A stretch of 64,000 nt of DNA from Perilla frutescens (lineage: Eukaryota; Streptophyta; Magnoliopsida; Lamiales; Lamiaceae). Positions 1-10,482 of this stretch are shown here, piece after piece. Position 1 is the first letter of the stretch, and every line of letters starts with the position of its first letter. The notes beneath the pieces are model-generated. The model was not told the origin of the DNA. It saw only the letters and a program-made list of their open reading frames with translations, and did not search any database. The stretch covers positions 67,419,001-67,483,000 of the forward strand of contig BRKX01000003.1 in NCBI GenBank assembly GCA_026008535.1. The letters are read 5' to 3'. Both the position numbers and the translations under genes were made by a program.

Positions 1-182
1 GGAAGTCCAATTCAAACATTCTTCATAGGCTACAGTTGGTAAATGCAGCATACTCAATGGGTTAGCCCACAACTGGCATCCATTTATTACAAATTTATGA
101 ATTTGCATATGAAGATGCTTCTTTTTGTTTCATTTTTTTTCTTTCAACTAAATGTTATTATTGACAGATTATTAGTGATGAT
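1..182. other. Left-edge flank, no gene assigned
   Basis: This AT-rich stretch lies downstream of the last exon I can place for the minus-strand S1-domain gene. I found no convincing exon in it on either strand. Because that gene's relatives normally carry a longer C-terminus, this could be intron or 3' UTR, with further exons outside the window. Confidence 0.4.
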
Positions 183-3100
183 TTAAGCCAGTCCGTTGAT
201 ATCTAGAGATGGATCAATCATAGAATCTAGTGAAGCTATGACGTTTCCCACATCACATGCAACAAGAAGACTACAATAAATTGTAAAACTGAAGTAACAA
301 AGTCAGCATATCTCACAAGAATATTAAAAATAAGCATACCTCAGAGAAATTTTTTCAGGAAACATTGACTTCAAAACGAGAACTTTAACCTCTTCATCAA
401 CTGCCAGATGGTCACTAACAGAAGCAACATGCCCTCGAGTTATTTTCGAAATATGCAGCAATCCACTGCCAAGCACAGAAAAGGTTGGCATTTATTTACT
501 CCAATATCGTGGGAAAAAAAATGTCGAGATGTATTCAAGAAATATCTAATCCAGTAATTAAGTATTCACCTCCTATTAGTATCACCTATCCTTATCTGTG
601 CACCATATGGAAATATTTTCTTGACTGTTCCGTCAAGAAGTGTTCCCTCTTGAAGATGCATCATCGTCTATGAGATTGAAAGCGAAGAAAGATAGTATCA
701 GGGAAAGAGTATTTGCAGAGAGACATGTAAAAAAAATAAAATAAAATAACCCAGCAAGAAACCAAGAAACAAGATAAAATGATTGGAGGCAAACATTAAA
801 GTGGAAAATACGAACCCAAGCCTCCTTCTCACTGAGTATTAAGTCATTCGTATTTTCATTTATTCTAGTAATTTGCACACAGATCCTCCGTCCAACCTGC
901 AGGCATCAAAATATAAATTATGATTGATCGAACAGCTCAATAGAAAGCATGCATAACACATAGAATAGAATGAGCCAAAACATATTACACACTATAGCTG
1001 TTCAATGGATTATATAAATCACTCAAAATCTTGAATATCAACAATTACTAATAATTATATAGCTTTAAGCCTTCACTTCTTGACTGTAGACATTTTGTTT
1101 CTACTAGCACGGACAAGTATTTTTATATAATTAAACTCCTATACCAACTTACAAGCACATTGCAATTGGAAAGCAAATGGAGTGAAGAAAAAGAGGCAAA
1201 ACTTGTGAACTGGCAATTGGTCGTACATTCTCTTTAAGCTCAGTGAAATTGTTTACTCTATTCATCAATTCAGCTTTTGGAAGAAAAGCCCTCAGCCCCT
1301 GCAGAACAAAAATCCCATAGAACTGCTAATTTAGATATGCGATTTTTAGCTAAGCATGCATCTGAGATAAGGAGAAAGCACTCACCTCTATTCTTGTAAG
1401 AAGACCTCCGGTATTCCACTCTGTGATTTTAACCAGAATCGGCTCATTTAGTTGCATAACCTGCCAAGATAGACCTATATAATACTTTGTATACACCAAC
1501 ATAAGCTACAAGAATGGAGAAAGGTTGTGATTTTACAGAATTTGAAATCTCAACAATGCAGTAGTTGAATTGCAGATTAAGACTGAAGTGGGTGAGAAAT
1601 TGGCATTTCTCATAGAAGATTCACCACAATTAACCAAACCAAATAATCCAATAACAGTGATTTTGCATTGAAAGTTTATCTAATCAAACTAGCTTCTGTA
1701 GTTCTAAGGGATTTCGTATTTTAGACAGATGGAAGTGGATGTGTTTGGTCACATTATGAGGTGAATTTGTGGATGATCATTAATAAAGGAGATAAATCTA
1801 CACATATGATTATTTATGTGACTACCGTGATTCAATTATATTAAAGAATGATAAGGTACTTTTCTTTGGTCAGGGACACTGTGTACACCTTTTCTCTGGG
1901 TATAATTTCCTACCATGGTGAAACTCACAAGAACAAAACCATTTAACTACAAGAACTAGTGTGTCCAATGGAAATACCCTCGAGACATTTGGCTCTCAAT
2001 GCTCTACCCTCTAAGTGATCTAAACATGGTATCAACGCCTTGCTCAACCGTATCAAAAATTCCATTGCCAATATTATGTAAGATAAACCCCAAGGTTTAG
2101 TCCGATATTAATTAATCTGAAAACACATGGTCTTAACAACAAATGTCAATTCTTCTTCCAAACAAACCATTAAATTCATTATCCTACTGCAACTGCATTG
2201 GCATTGATGTTTTACCTCTCTAACCTTCTGATACATAATACAGATTATATAGCATCAAGCAGATATAGCTACTGTACAAATGTTGAAGTAAATAGAAACA
2301 AAATGCAATATAAGAATGAAGAATCTCCATGCTAGTGAACAGAAAAGAAAGAAAAAAACCTGCCTCACTCGGTGCCAGGAGATTCGTCTGAACAGCTTTC
2401 TAGTTGACAGCAATGGCCTGCCACCAAGAGTCCTTCCAAGAACCTCAGCAAACAGAATAGTTCCAGGCTCCACAACAGGCTTTCCCGGCAATGGTACACC
2501 GCCTATAGCTTCATCATTCCTCACAATTCCCACCTTCCCCCGCACCAAAAACTCCTCAGCATCCTTATCCACATCACACAACAAATGCTCCAACTCCTTA
2601 TCATACAAAGGCAATACCTCCTTTGTCAGCATTGTCCCCAACATATCTGCACCAACATTCACATCAAGCTTATTCTCGTTGCCCGAAACCACCACTCCCA
2701 CCACAAAATCCCCTGCTTTCGGGTCATAATACTCCACACTGACCTTCTCATTTTCCTCCTCATCAATTGAAGTCTCACTCTGATTCATTTCTTCCTCAAA
2801 TGGCCTAAACAACTTATAAAACGGCCTCAAGATTTCATCGTTATCCACTTTTTTCACTTCTTCCTCCTCTACACCCTCAACCTCCTCACTGCTCACTTGC
2901 TTAGGTAAAGGCTTGTTCCGCAACTCAAGCCCTTCAAATTCTTCATCGTTTTCACCCCTTTTGGACAAAAGGGTATCCTTAAATTCCTCAAAGACTCCAT
3001 TTTTAGTGCATAACGAAACATGGGTCCGTCTAAATTTAGGTAGTTTGACAGAAAAACAAAAATCTCTGCAAGGATTTGAGTATGAAAACGAGGAGCGTGG

Positions 3101-3193
3101 GAAAATGGCGGAGGGAGTAGGGTTGGAGAAGGACGGAGATGAATTGAAGAGAGATGACTTACTACAACAGCTGCGGTGAATGAGGATTGGCAT
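183..3193 (-). CDS. RLSB: Chloroplast S1-domain RNA-binding protein (RLSB/PDE338-like), multi-exon
   Basis: Exons read on the minus strand: 3193-2360, 1460-1386, 1298-1227, 896-816, 667-570, 465-340, then probably 270-183. All junctions are GT-AG and keep frame. The first 278 residues start with a Ser/Arg/Phe-rich stretch typical of a plastid transit peptide, then a Glu-rich linker, then a first S1 fold (DFVVGVVVSGNENKLDVNVG). A second S1-like block spans exons 1-3 (GTILFAEVLGRTLGG, then GLRAFLPKAEL). Exons 5-6 give a canonical third S1 domain (EGTLLDGTVKKIFPYGAQI, then SGLLHISKITRGHVASVSDH). Family knowledge: RLSB/PDE338 is a nuclear-encoded plastid protein linked to rbcL mRNA, and mutants are pigment-defective. 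The last exon is uncertain. The reading used gives about 457 aa ending in ..DINGLA, which does not resemble the usual C-terminus; the real end may lie left of the window. The first six exons are solid. Confidence 0.85.
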
Positions 3194-4149
3194 CGCTGCT
3201 TATCCTACGCACCTCGTCTACGGTGGATTTCGTTGCCGCTTCTTTTTATCTGTTTGTAGGGACATAAATTCGTGCGCCGTGGGTGCATTGCGCACACAAA
3301 ATTTACTTGGCGGAGATGGGCCCTACTCAAAAATCTCTGAAAATGTAAAAAAATAAAAATAAAACATTTTTATAATCAATAGATTATATTCATTAATATA
3401 TACTAGTCGAAAACCTTAAGATATATCTACTTTATTCATTTCATTTGTATTTAAATTCATCATTTATCTTGACTTACAAATGCAAATTTTGGTCTCGTTC
3501 GATATTATATTTTCCTCTCAAACAAGTTTGAATTTACGATGAACTAATAAGAGATTGATAATATCTTTTACGACTAAATATTAAATTTGTTTCTCAATAC
3601 AGACAGTAAAGATAACACGGTGTTTTTCTCTTTTAGAGCACCGTTCTAGTAAATTAATTGGATTCTCTCCATTTTTTCACATTCCTAGTGGCGGGTAGGT
3701 CTATAGGCTTGGATTCTGCTACGTGCTTTTATATTTATTCTTTAGATATGTGGTCATGTGTTTTAATTCTAGGCAATGCATGCTTAGATCCAGAGATGGG
3801 GCGGGGGGCTGGTGGTGGCTATCGTCCATTTACCACTTAGATAATTTATTTAAATAAAAAATAATAATTTTTTTATCTCATTTATGATTAATGGTTTTTT
3901 TTAACTAATTCAAATAAGTTACTTTTTTTTATGTTGAATCAATTATGAGTTTGATGGTACGAAGGAGTGACGTGAACAACTTAAAATGTATAAACATAAT
4001 AAGATTAGTGAACATTATTTTTTTATATTGCTCTATTTATTTAATTTTTCTGATTTTTTTTGTTATTTTATGATAAACGTGTGATATGATATAATAATAT
4101 GTTTTTTTTTATTTTGCAAAAGTTAATTTTACTAGAACAATATTATACC
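3194..4149. other. Intergenic: upstream region of the S1-domain gene
   Basis: About 150 bp next to the minus-strand ATG is moderately GC-rich and probably holds the 5' UTR and core promoter of the S1-domain gene. The rest is AT-rich with no coding signal on either strand. The small ORFs here lack codon bias or recognisable motifs. Confidence 0.5.
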
Positions 4150-4362
4150 ACGAATGAAGAAACCCGAAGTCCAGAGGTAGAATCTTTAGAAGAAAACCGA
4201 AATTATTTGCAACCCCATCACAACATCACAAGAGCAAACAGATACAGACGTCATATGAAGTTCCCATTCAAAAAAGAGATATACAAAAGCGTCAATTAAT
4301 GTTTGAAACTTGTCCTTAAAACTTTTACAGAAAAAATAAGAAGTCTACAAATGGTCCTCTAC

Positions 4363-6452
4363 TTATTTCTCGACCTCTGAAGCAGCCGTCTTCGCAGCAT
4401 CCTTCCCGGCCTTGACCATCTTCTCTCCGTCAGCCCCGTCTGTAGAATCCTTGACAGCATCAGTCTCCGCCTCGTCATCAGCCTCAAGGAAGAAAAGGTC
4501 GAGATCAGGCATCTTCTCCTTGATGGCCTCGACCACAGCAGAACCCCCCTCCTGGTAAAAGAGTTCCTTATAAGGTTCGAACTCGGCAGAATCAACCAGC
4601 GAGGAGAAATCCAGGGTCGCATGACGGGCTTCGAGCTCCCCTATTCGTGCCTCAGCAGCAGCCAGCTTCGATTCTAGGGAGGCCTTCAAGATCTCGAGCC
4701 GGGCTTGGTGATCCAAAGCTCGGTCAAGTTGCGTCTGAGCCCCAGCGGCCAACTCACGAGCCGAGTCCCGCTCCACGAGCAAGGCTGACTTCTCAGCAGC
4801 AAAGTCACACCTCTCCTCGGCGATCCTCTCTTACTCCTCAGAGAGCTCCATCACCCTCTTCTCAAGGCCCTCGGTATACCCCGAGACCCGACTCCAGAAC
4901 TGATATTGGCAGAAGAGGGCCTATAACATAGTAGACCGTTCTAAGTCAAATATTCATTTGAACACAAAGTATGAAACATACAAAGAAGATATGGATGAAA
5001 AGAGATAAGCAAACCTTCGACAACATTTGGAAGACAAGACGAGTCTGCTCCTCCAGACCTTCCCTTTCAAACTCTAGAGGAGAACAGCCGTCTACGATGG
5101 CAGACTGTACGTCTAGAAGGAAAGACCTCAGAGGCACCTTTAGGCTGCTCGATCCCTTCGAAGCCTCTTTCGGAACCAAGGCTTCGACGTCAATCATAGA
5201 TGGGGACACTGTCGAAGGATTGGAAGCCTCGAGGCCGGACTGTTCTTTCCGCTTCTTTGAAGGCGGCGAGGTTGAGGGTGTGGCCCCGTCAATCCTTTTG
5301 ACGCCAGAAGACGAGGGGCTTAACACCTTAGAGGCGACTAAGGCTTTAACCTTGTCGTCAGAAGGACGAATCTTCAGTTTTCCCATGTCAAAGAGAGTAC
5401 GACCGCGACGTACAACTTCAAACTGACGGTCTTCTTCGGAGAGAGAAAAGGCTGCTTCGACTCATTCCGCCTCAGTACCTGATACGTCTTTTCACTTGTG
5501 GAAGCCTGCGAAGAGGCGCAAAGCGTAAAATTTAGAGATAACACTGACATGTATAGCAAAAAAGGAGAAGAAGTAGAAAGAAAGGGAGACAGGCTTCGAG
5601 GACCCATGGGCTTCAGCAAACGACGATGGCAAGATCCTATCGCTCGAAGTCTCCGCCGGAACAAAAATGAATTTTGGCTTCCAGTCCCCCGACGAAGATG
5701 GAAGAGTGTTTATTAGAGGGGCTCGTTCCCTGACCCACTTGGTAAAGTAATAAAAGCCTTTCTGATTTGGGGTGGCCACAATCCGGTACGAGGAGTGCCA
5801 CTCCCCGACACTGGGTTCGAGAAATCCTAAGTTTTCGCAGAGGTAATACATACCCAACATATGATACCACCTTATTGGCGATATTTGGGTAGGGGCTATT
5901 CCATAGAAGTGCGAGATCTTGGTAAAAAAAGGGTGAAGAGGAAGTCTTATACCCTTGTCGATGATTATGGTATAAAAAGCAGTGAAATCGGGAGGGGGTT
6001 TGCTAGCTTTATCTGAAGGCCTAGGGACATGGACCTCTACCCGACCCTAAATATTCTGGAGAAGTAATTTTTCTAATTAGGTCGTCTCCTACTTGAGGGG
6101 CGACCTCGGCAGCTTTGAAGTCTGCGTTCGAAGAAGGAGAGCCCGTAGCTTCGGCTTTTCGCTTCTTCGATTTACCCACGTGTTTCTTGGTGGCCACCTT
6201 TGAAGCCTTGAGACGGCTCACCACTGATCCTCCCCCGATACGAGGAATAACAGTAGGTTGGGACGGAAGGATAACAAGTCCCGTAGATTCAGAGACCGAG
6301 CCGGAAGATTGCTCTGACTCGGCTGACCTAGCTCCGCCGCCCCAGCTTCGGGTCCTCTCACCAGAATCATCACTACCCAACATACTCATGGTCCTAATGG
6401 GAATGCAAATATATAAGAATATACTAAGAATAAAAGACCTATCAAGAATCAA
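4363..6452 (-). pseudogene. Decayed antisense ORF of the LTR element ('gypsy-type transposon' domain protein)
   Basis: Reading on minus, the N-terminal part (6452-6021) is Ser-rich with a basic KSKKRKAE stretch, likely a nuclear signal. A frameshift near 6030 leads into a block reading RLPLHPFFTKISHFYGIAP, then WYHMLGMYYLCENLGFLEPS (5990-5800). This looks like the plant 'putative gypsy type transposon' domain (Pfam Transposase_28, from memory). Further on come a Ser/Lys-rich section starting MGKLKIRPSDDK (5386) and a C-terminal Ala/Glu-rich coiled coil (RIGELEARH) ending EVEK at 4363. Two probable introns are visible, about 5610-5516 and 5014-4931 (AAG/GTTTGC to ATAG/GCC). One in-frame stop lies near 4830, so with the frameshift it cannot make a full protein. 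Function is unknown. Confidence 0.6.
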
Positions 6453-6958
6453 GGATTGATACCCAGAAACACCAAAGAACCTATCCCCTGTCTTTTAACC
6501 CAACTTCATCGACAGAAATTAAAAATTATCAACAATCCACAACGATTCCAAAAACCACCACCAAGTCTATTCACGCAAAATCCACGTAAATCCAAGCCTA
6601 AAATCTCCTACTTCTTTAAGCTACTAAAAGAAAAACCCTAGTCTGGAAATTCCTCAAGAAAACGGAAAGGGGATTGAGGAGTAACCTGGAAATTTGGAAT
6701 CCGGTAATAAACTGAGGAATCTTGAGCGTCGGGAAGATGGAGGCGCACAATAATCAGAGAGAATTCGAGCAAAGTCTTCAAGGAAAATTATAATTTTTGC
6801 GTGTTTAAATGAGAGAAATGAGGGAATAAGTTGGGCAAATTTCAATTTTTAAACCCATAAAACTAATTTGAGCTGTACATCCCGCATAACGGGCGGTTGA
6901 GATTGAAAGGGAGTTGGAAAGTCGGCAAAAGGAGTTTTAAAAGACTATTTTACCCTCG

Positions 6959-7235
6959 GCCTAGCGAGGTCTGCTCTCACGACCCTTTTTAGCCCCCCAG
7001 GACCTTTATTTAGGTCTGGAGCCTAACGAGGTCTGCTCTCACGACCCTTTTTAGCTCCCCAGGACCTTTATTCAAGTCTGGAGCCTAACGAGGTCTGCTC
7101 TCACGACCCTTTTTAGCTCCCCAGGACCTTTATTCAGGTCTGGAGCCTAACGGGGTCTGCTCTCACGATCCTTTTTTAGCTCCCCAGGACCTTCATTCAG
7201 GTCTGAAGCCTTACGAAGTCTGTTTTTAAAAGACC
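6959..7235 (+). repeat. 62-bp tandem repeat, four copies plus a partial, before the 3' LTR
   Basis: The units begin at about 6959, 7021, 7083 and 7145, each opening GCCTAACGAGGTCTGCTCTC or a close variant, with a decayed fifth copy from 7208. Copies differ at only a few positions, so expansion is fairly recent. It sits in the 3' untranslated part of the retrotransposon, a region known in this lineage to spawn tandem repeats. Confidence 0.9.
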
Positions 7236-7378
7236 CTTCTTCGATCTCGTGATCATTTAAAACGTCAAGCTTGAGGCTTTAATAGTCATCAGGAATATAT
7301 TACGATCATCCCTTCGTGTTATGAAGATATTCATTACATGATCCTCGAACCTCGAGCATCAAGTAATGAGGGGCTAAT

Positions 7379-7855
7379 TGTAGAGGTCTATTTTATCAAA
7401 GCCCAATAAACAAGGCCCATGCTCATTCAAGGGTCTTAGGGCCTAATAAATGCGCGTCGAGACCCAACGATCAGAGGTCGAGAGGGTTGATGACGAGGAA
7501 GAGATAAAGAGCAATCCGTTGTAGAGCTCGAAGCTAAGAGACCAAGTCAAAAAGGGGACGATTAAAGATAGACGAGACTCGGTCAAAACCCTTGTAGAGA
7601 TAAGTGTTTATCCCCGGAAATAAGGGAGAATCCCTTATTTATCGGAAAAGAGGTTATAATTCCATCTATATAAGTATAGCTAAGGAGTAAAGCAGGGACT
7701 CATTCGAATATTCAACAATCAGGCTAGTACTATACTTGAATCCCCATATACGTGCTAAATCTCATTTCAATTTCTTTCTTCGGCCTCGAGGAATCTGTTT
7801 GGTTGTCAGAGCTCGAACATAATATCAAGTTAATTGTAGAAATCGACCAACTACA
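7379..7855 (+). repeat. 3' LTR (477 bp) of the truncated gypsy element
   Basis: The LTR opens TGTAGAGGTCTATTTTATC and closes with a short hairpin (TGTAGAAATCG..CTACA). It shares its start, the motif AAAGCCCAATA, the block GGAGAATCCCTTA and the end with the solo LTR at 25884-26376. A plausible promoter element (TCTATATAAG) lies near 7668. With no 5' partner, the target-site duplication cannot be tested. Confidence 0.75.
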
Positions 7856-7904
7856 GTGTGTAATTTTCTTGTTGTGCAAAAAATGGTTGCTAATGTTTAT
7901 GGTA

Positions 7905-8130
7905 TATAATTATGCTCATTTCAACGGGAAGAATGACTTTAATATTTGGAAACAAAAAATTAAGTATGTTTTGGTTTAACAACGTGTTGTGAAAGCCATT
8001 TCTAGTGCTTATGATGATACTAACACTCCTGCAAAATGTGCTGAAATGAATGAACACGCATGTTCCACAATTATGCTAAATATGAGTGATTTTGCGATAT
8101 CGAAAATGGGTGAGTTAACCTCTGCTAATG
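7905..8130 (+). pseudogene. Ty1/copia gag N-terminal fragment
   Basis: The translation contains NYAHFNGKNDFNIWKQKIKY, the F-x-G-x-N-F-x-x-W opening of plant copia Gag. After a stop near 7979 it continues with KAISSAYDDTNTPAKCAEMN and STIMLNMSDFAISKMGEL, matching the following helix region. It is broken by a stop and ends abruptly near 8130. It starts almost directly after the gypsy 3' LTR, so one element probably landed in or was joined to the other. Confidence 0.6.
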
Positions 8131-8545
8131 TAACGACCCAAAATCGTTTTAAACTGGTCGTTACCATTTACTAACAATGTTGATTCGAACTAGTTATTTA
8201 AAATGGTATGATCCTTATAAGTTACGCCTTATCTATTATAAAAATATGCACATTAAATTTATTACATGTTATGATTAAATTTTCTGTACAGAAAAGGTTA
8301 ATGATTATTATTTCATTTTGCAAAAGATATTATTTAATGGCCCAATAATATTTTTATGATCCACACTACTTTGAAGCCAATATTTCAATCCAGAAATTCG
8401 TTTACTTCACATGAATGATCGAGGCGGATTTTTTTTCTTTCAAATAATGCCATTAATTTTCGGCCAAATTGCATGAAATCATTTTAATTAAATCAATCAC
8501 CCCAAATCAATAAGTTTCCATTTTGCGCACCAAAAATATTAGTAT
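8131..8545. other. Unassigned repeat-like DNA
   Basis: The segment starts near TGTAACGACCCAAAATCG, a sequence reminiscent of an LTR beginning, but no matching end or second copy is visible. No coding signal. It ends at the left AGTAT duplication of the solo LTR. Confidence 0.35.
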
Positions 8546-9965
8546 TGTTGGTTTTGTATACTAGAAGACCTGTCTTTTGTATACATTATTGATGATGGTT
8601 TTATGATGATATAGAATGAATACAATTGGAGTCACTGTTTGCATTTAAATTGTTATATTTACATGCATGCTCAATATACTTACATTGTAGATGACATGGT
8701 GTGGGTAAACACACGGTTAGATCATATCATCGGTTCTTTGTAATGTATTAAAAGGCTCACGGTCTAAATGGCACTGAACCTGCTATCGGTACGCCGTAGA
8801 ATAATCTGATAGTTAGTTTGTCTTGACTAACTGATTATTCTAATACACGGACGAGTGTATTGAGGAGGATCTACTTAGGATTCTATTCTCTATTCTGACC
8901 TTAAATGAGAGTATAAGAATCCACAGAGTTCGGGTTCTTAACCCTATATGTTGGCGGACATATACGTGTAGTGTTTGTAGATTTGATTTATCAAAGGGTG
9001 AGATTCTTTCATAGGATCAATAATCTCGATATCTTGGGTTGTGACATTTACACTTATGATGGGTCGTGCAATATGTAGGGGCACCGTGTCCTGGTGCGCC
9101 AGGTTGATGGTGTCCCCTTGAGGAAATGCAAGTTCATGCTGAAACCCTGCAGGTGGAATTTATTCCGTGCATGAGTAAAGCTTGTATGGTACTACTCAAG
9201 GAAAAGATATTAATTAATTATAGTTGTCAGAAGCTTACATAATTAATTAATGGGCATTATATCTTAAACATGGGGAATGGCTGGACTAAAGGAGAAAGCA
9301 TATTCAGAAATATGTATTAAATTGGTAGGTCAGTATTATTTATTTAGTGGAATAAAAATAATACTTAATTTATTTAATTATATCCTAAGTTTATTGGATA
9401 TTGGATATTAAATAAATTAATGGGCCAATTTAATATTCTTCTAGATCCCTATTGTAGCCCAAAAAGAGACTAGATTGAATTGGAGATAGAATAAGAGATA
9501 GAGATAAAATTCCAGTCCAACTGGGACACCAATTTCGTCCACCCCCTTATAAATAAGAGGGTGGAGGCATGAAATTTATGTCATATATATCAACCCTCTC
9601 TTGTTCTCTTGATCTCCACAGATTCCATACCGATCTAGTAGATTTCAGCCCACCCTGAAACTAGATTCAGTCCGGGAATACAACAGAAGATCAAGGAGTG
9701 GAATAGCATCAAGGGGAGCCTATTATTATTCATACAACATCAAGATTAGACCTTTAATCTTGTCCTCAACCCGTCGTTTAATTTGTAAGTCGTTTTTCGG
9801 TATTCTATGTTTCCGCTTTAGTAGAATCGAAAACCGGATTTGCATGTTAATTGAACTCGGTTAATTAAAACATATGAGATGCATGAATTTATGATCTACA
9901 TGACATTAGATTTAATGAACATCCAATTAGATCCTGCGGTGGTTCAATTCGAAAAAACCCCAACA
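8546..9965 (+). mobile_element. Solo LTR, 1,420 bp, TSD AGTAT
   Basis: The segment begins TGTTGGTTTTG and ends AAACCCCAACA, i.e. inverted ends of the form TGTTGG..CCAACA. It is flanked by a perfect 5-bp duplication, AGTAT at 8541-8545 and 9966-9970. No primer-binding site, polypurine tract or coding sequence is inside. This is the footprint of recombination between two LTRs. The length and ends suggest a copia-type element; superfamily cannot be proved from an LTR alone. Confidence 0.85.
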
Positions 9966-9970
9966 AGTAT

Positions 9971-10236
9971 AAAATGGGTCTCATTGCAATTGTTTCAACA
10001 CACCAAAAACTTTTCAACTATTCATCATTTGCAATTCATTTTGTCATGAGTATAAGAGATAAGTGAATATATCTTGTTTTCATGTATTGTGTTATATATA
10101 TAGAGAAAGAGAGGATTGATAATTTATAAATAGGTCCCTAGTGTATAAATTAAGGATTGATCTTATACGTTAATTATGTTAGATGGATTATCTGGTCCAG
10201 TTTGATTTAATTGTTTTTTTTATTAATTTTATTCAT
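9971..10236. other. Intergenic AT-rich DNA
   Basis: Lies between the solo LTR and the Tourist-like MITE. It has a short TA run near 10092 and no coding signal. Confidence 0.4.
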
Positions 10237-10239
10237 TAA

Positions 10240-10463
10240 GGCCTTGTTTATTTTGATGGATAAGGGTGGATTAATAAGTTATCCTATATTTACTTTGCAT
10301 GATATTAAAATGGTGGATAACCCAATGCCCATGATAAATGAGTTTTGTGTACCTATTTATGGGATATGTATCCCACCTAATGAGGTGGGATATGATTTAT
10401 CCATCATCTCATCCTCTAAACTATCTATCCACTCAATTGTAAATCCTTGAAGTAAACAAGCCC
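10240..10463. mobile_element. Tourist-like MITE, 224 bp, TSD TAA
   Basis: The left end GGCCTTGTTTATTTT and the right end AGTAAACAAGCCC are imperfect inverted repeats, and TAA flanks both sides (10237-10239 and 10464-10466). Inside are matching inverted blocks around GATGGATAA and TTATCCATC. The 3-bp TAA duplication points to the PIF/Harbinger superfamily. Confidence 0.8.
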
Positions 10464-10482
10464 TAAATGTTATAATTGTCAC

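Larger units (their letters stand above)
4150..7855 (+). mobile_element. 5'-truncated Ty3/gypsy (Tat-like) LTR retrotransposon with antisense ORF
   Basis: The block is GC-richer than its surroundings and ends in an LTR (7379-7855) that starts TGTAGAGG and ends CTACA. Just before the LTR is a purine-rich tract (AATGAGGGGCTAAT) fitting a polypurine tract, so the element's sense strand is plus. The ORF inside (4363-6452) runs on the minus strand, and a 62-bp tandem repeat lies between it and the LTR. From memory, antisense extra ORFs between pol and the 3' LTR, with tandem repeats beside the LTR, occur in Tat-lineage elements such as Grande and Retand. No gag, protease, RT, RNase H or integrase and no 5' LTR are seen, so only the 3' third survives. 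The left border near 4150 is approximate. Confidence 0.6.

Noticed and set aside
2316..2770. Plus-strand ORFs of 137 and 61 codons
   Set aside because: They lie antisense to exon 1 of the S1-domain gene, whose frame has clear domain motifs.
7752..7979. 75-codon ORF spanning the gypsy LTR end
   Set aside because: It joins LTR sequence to a copia gag scrap; only the second half means anything.
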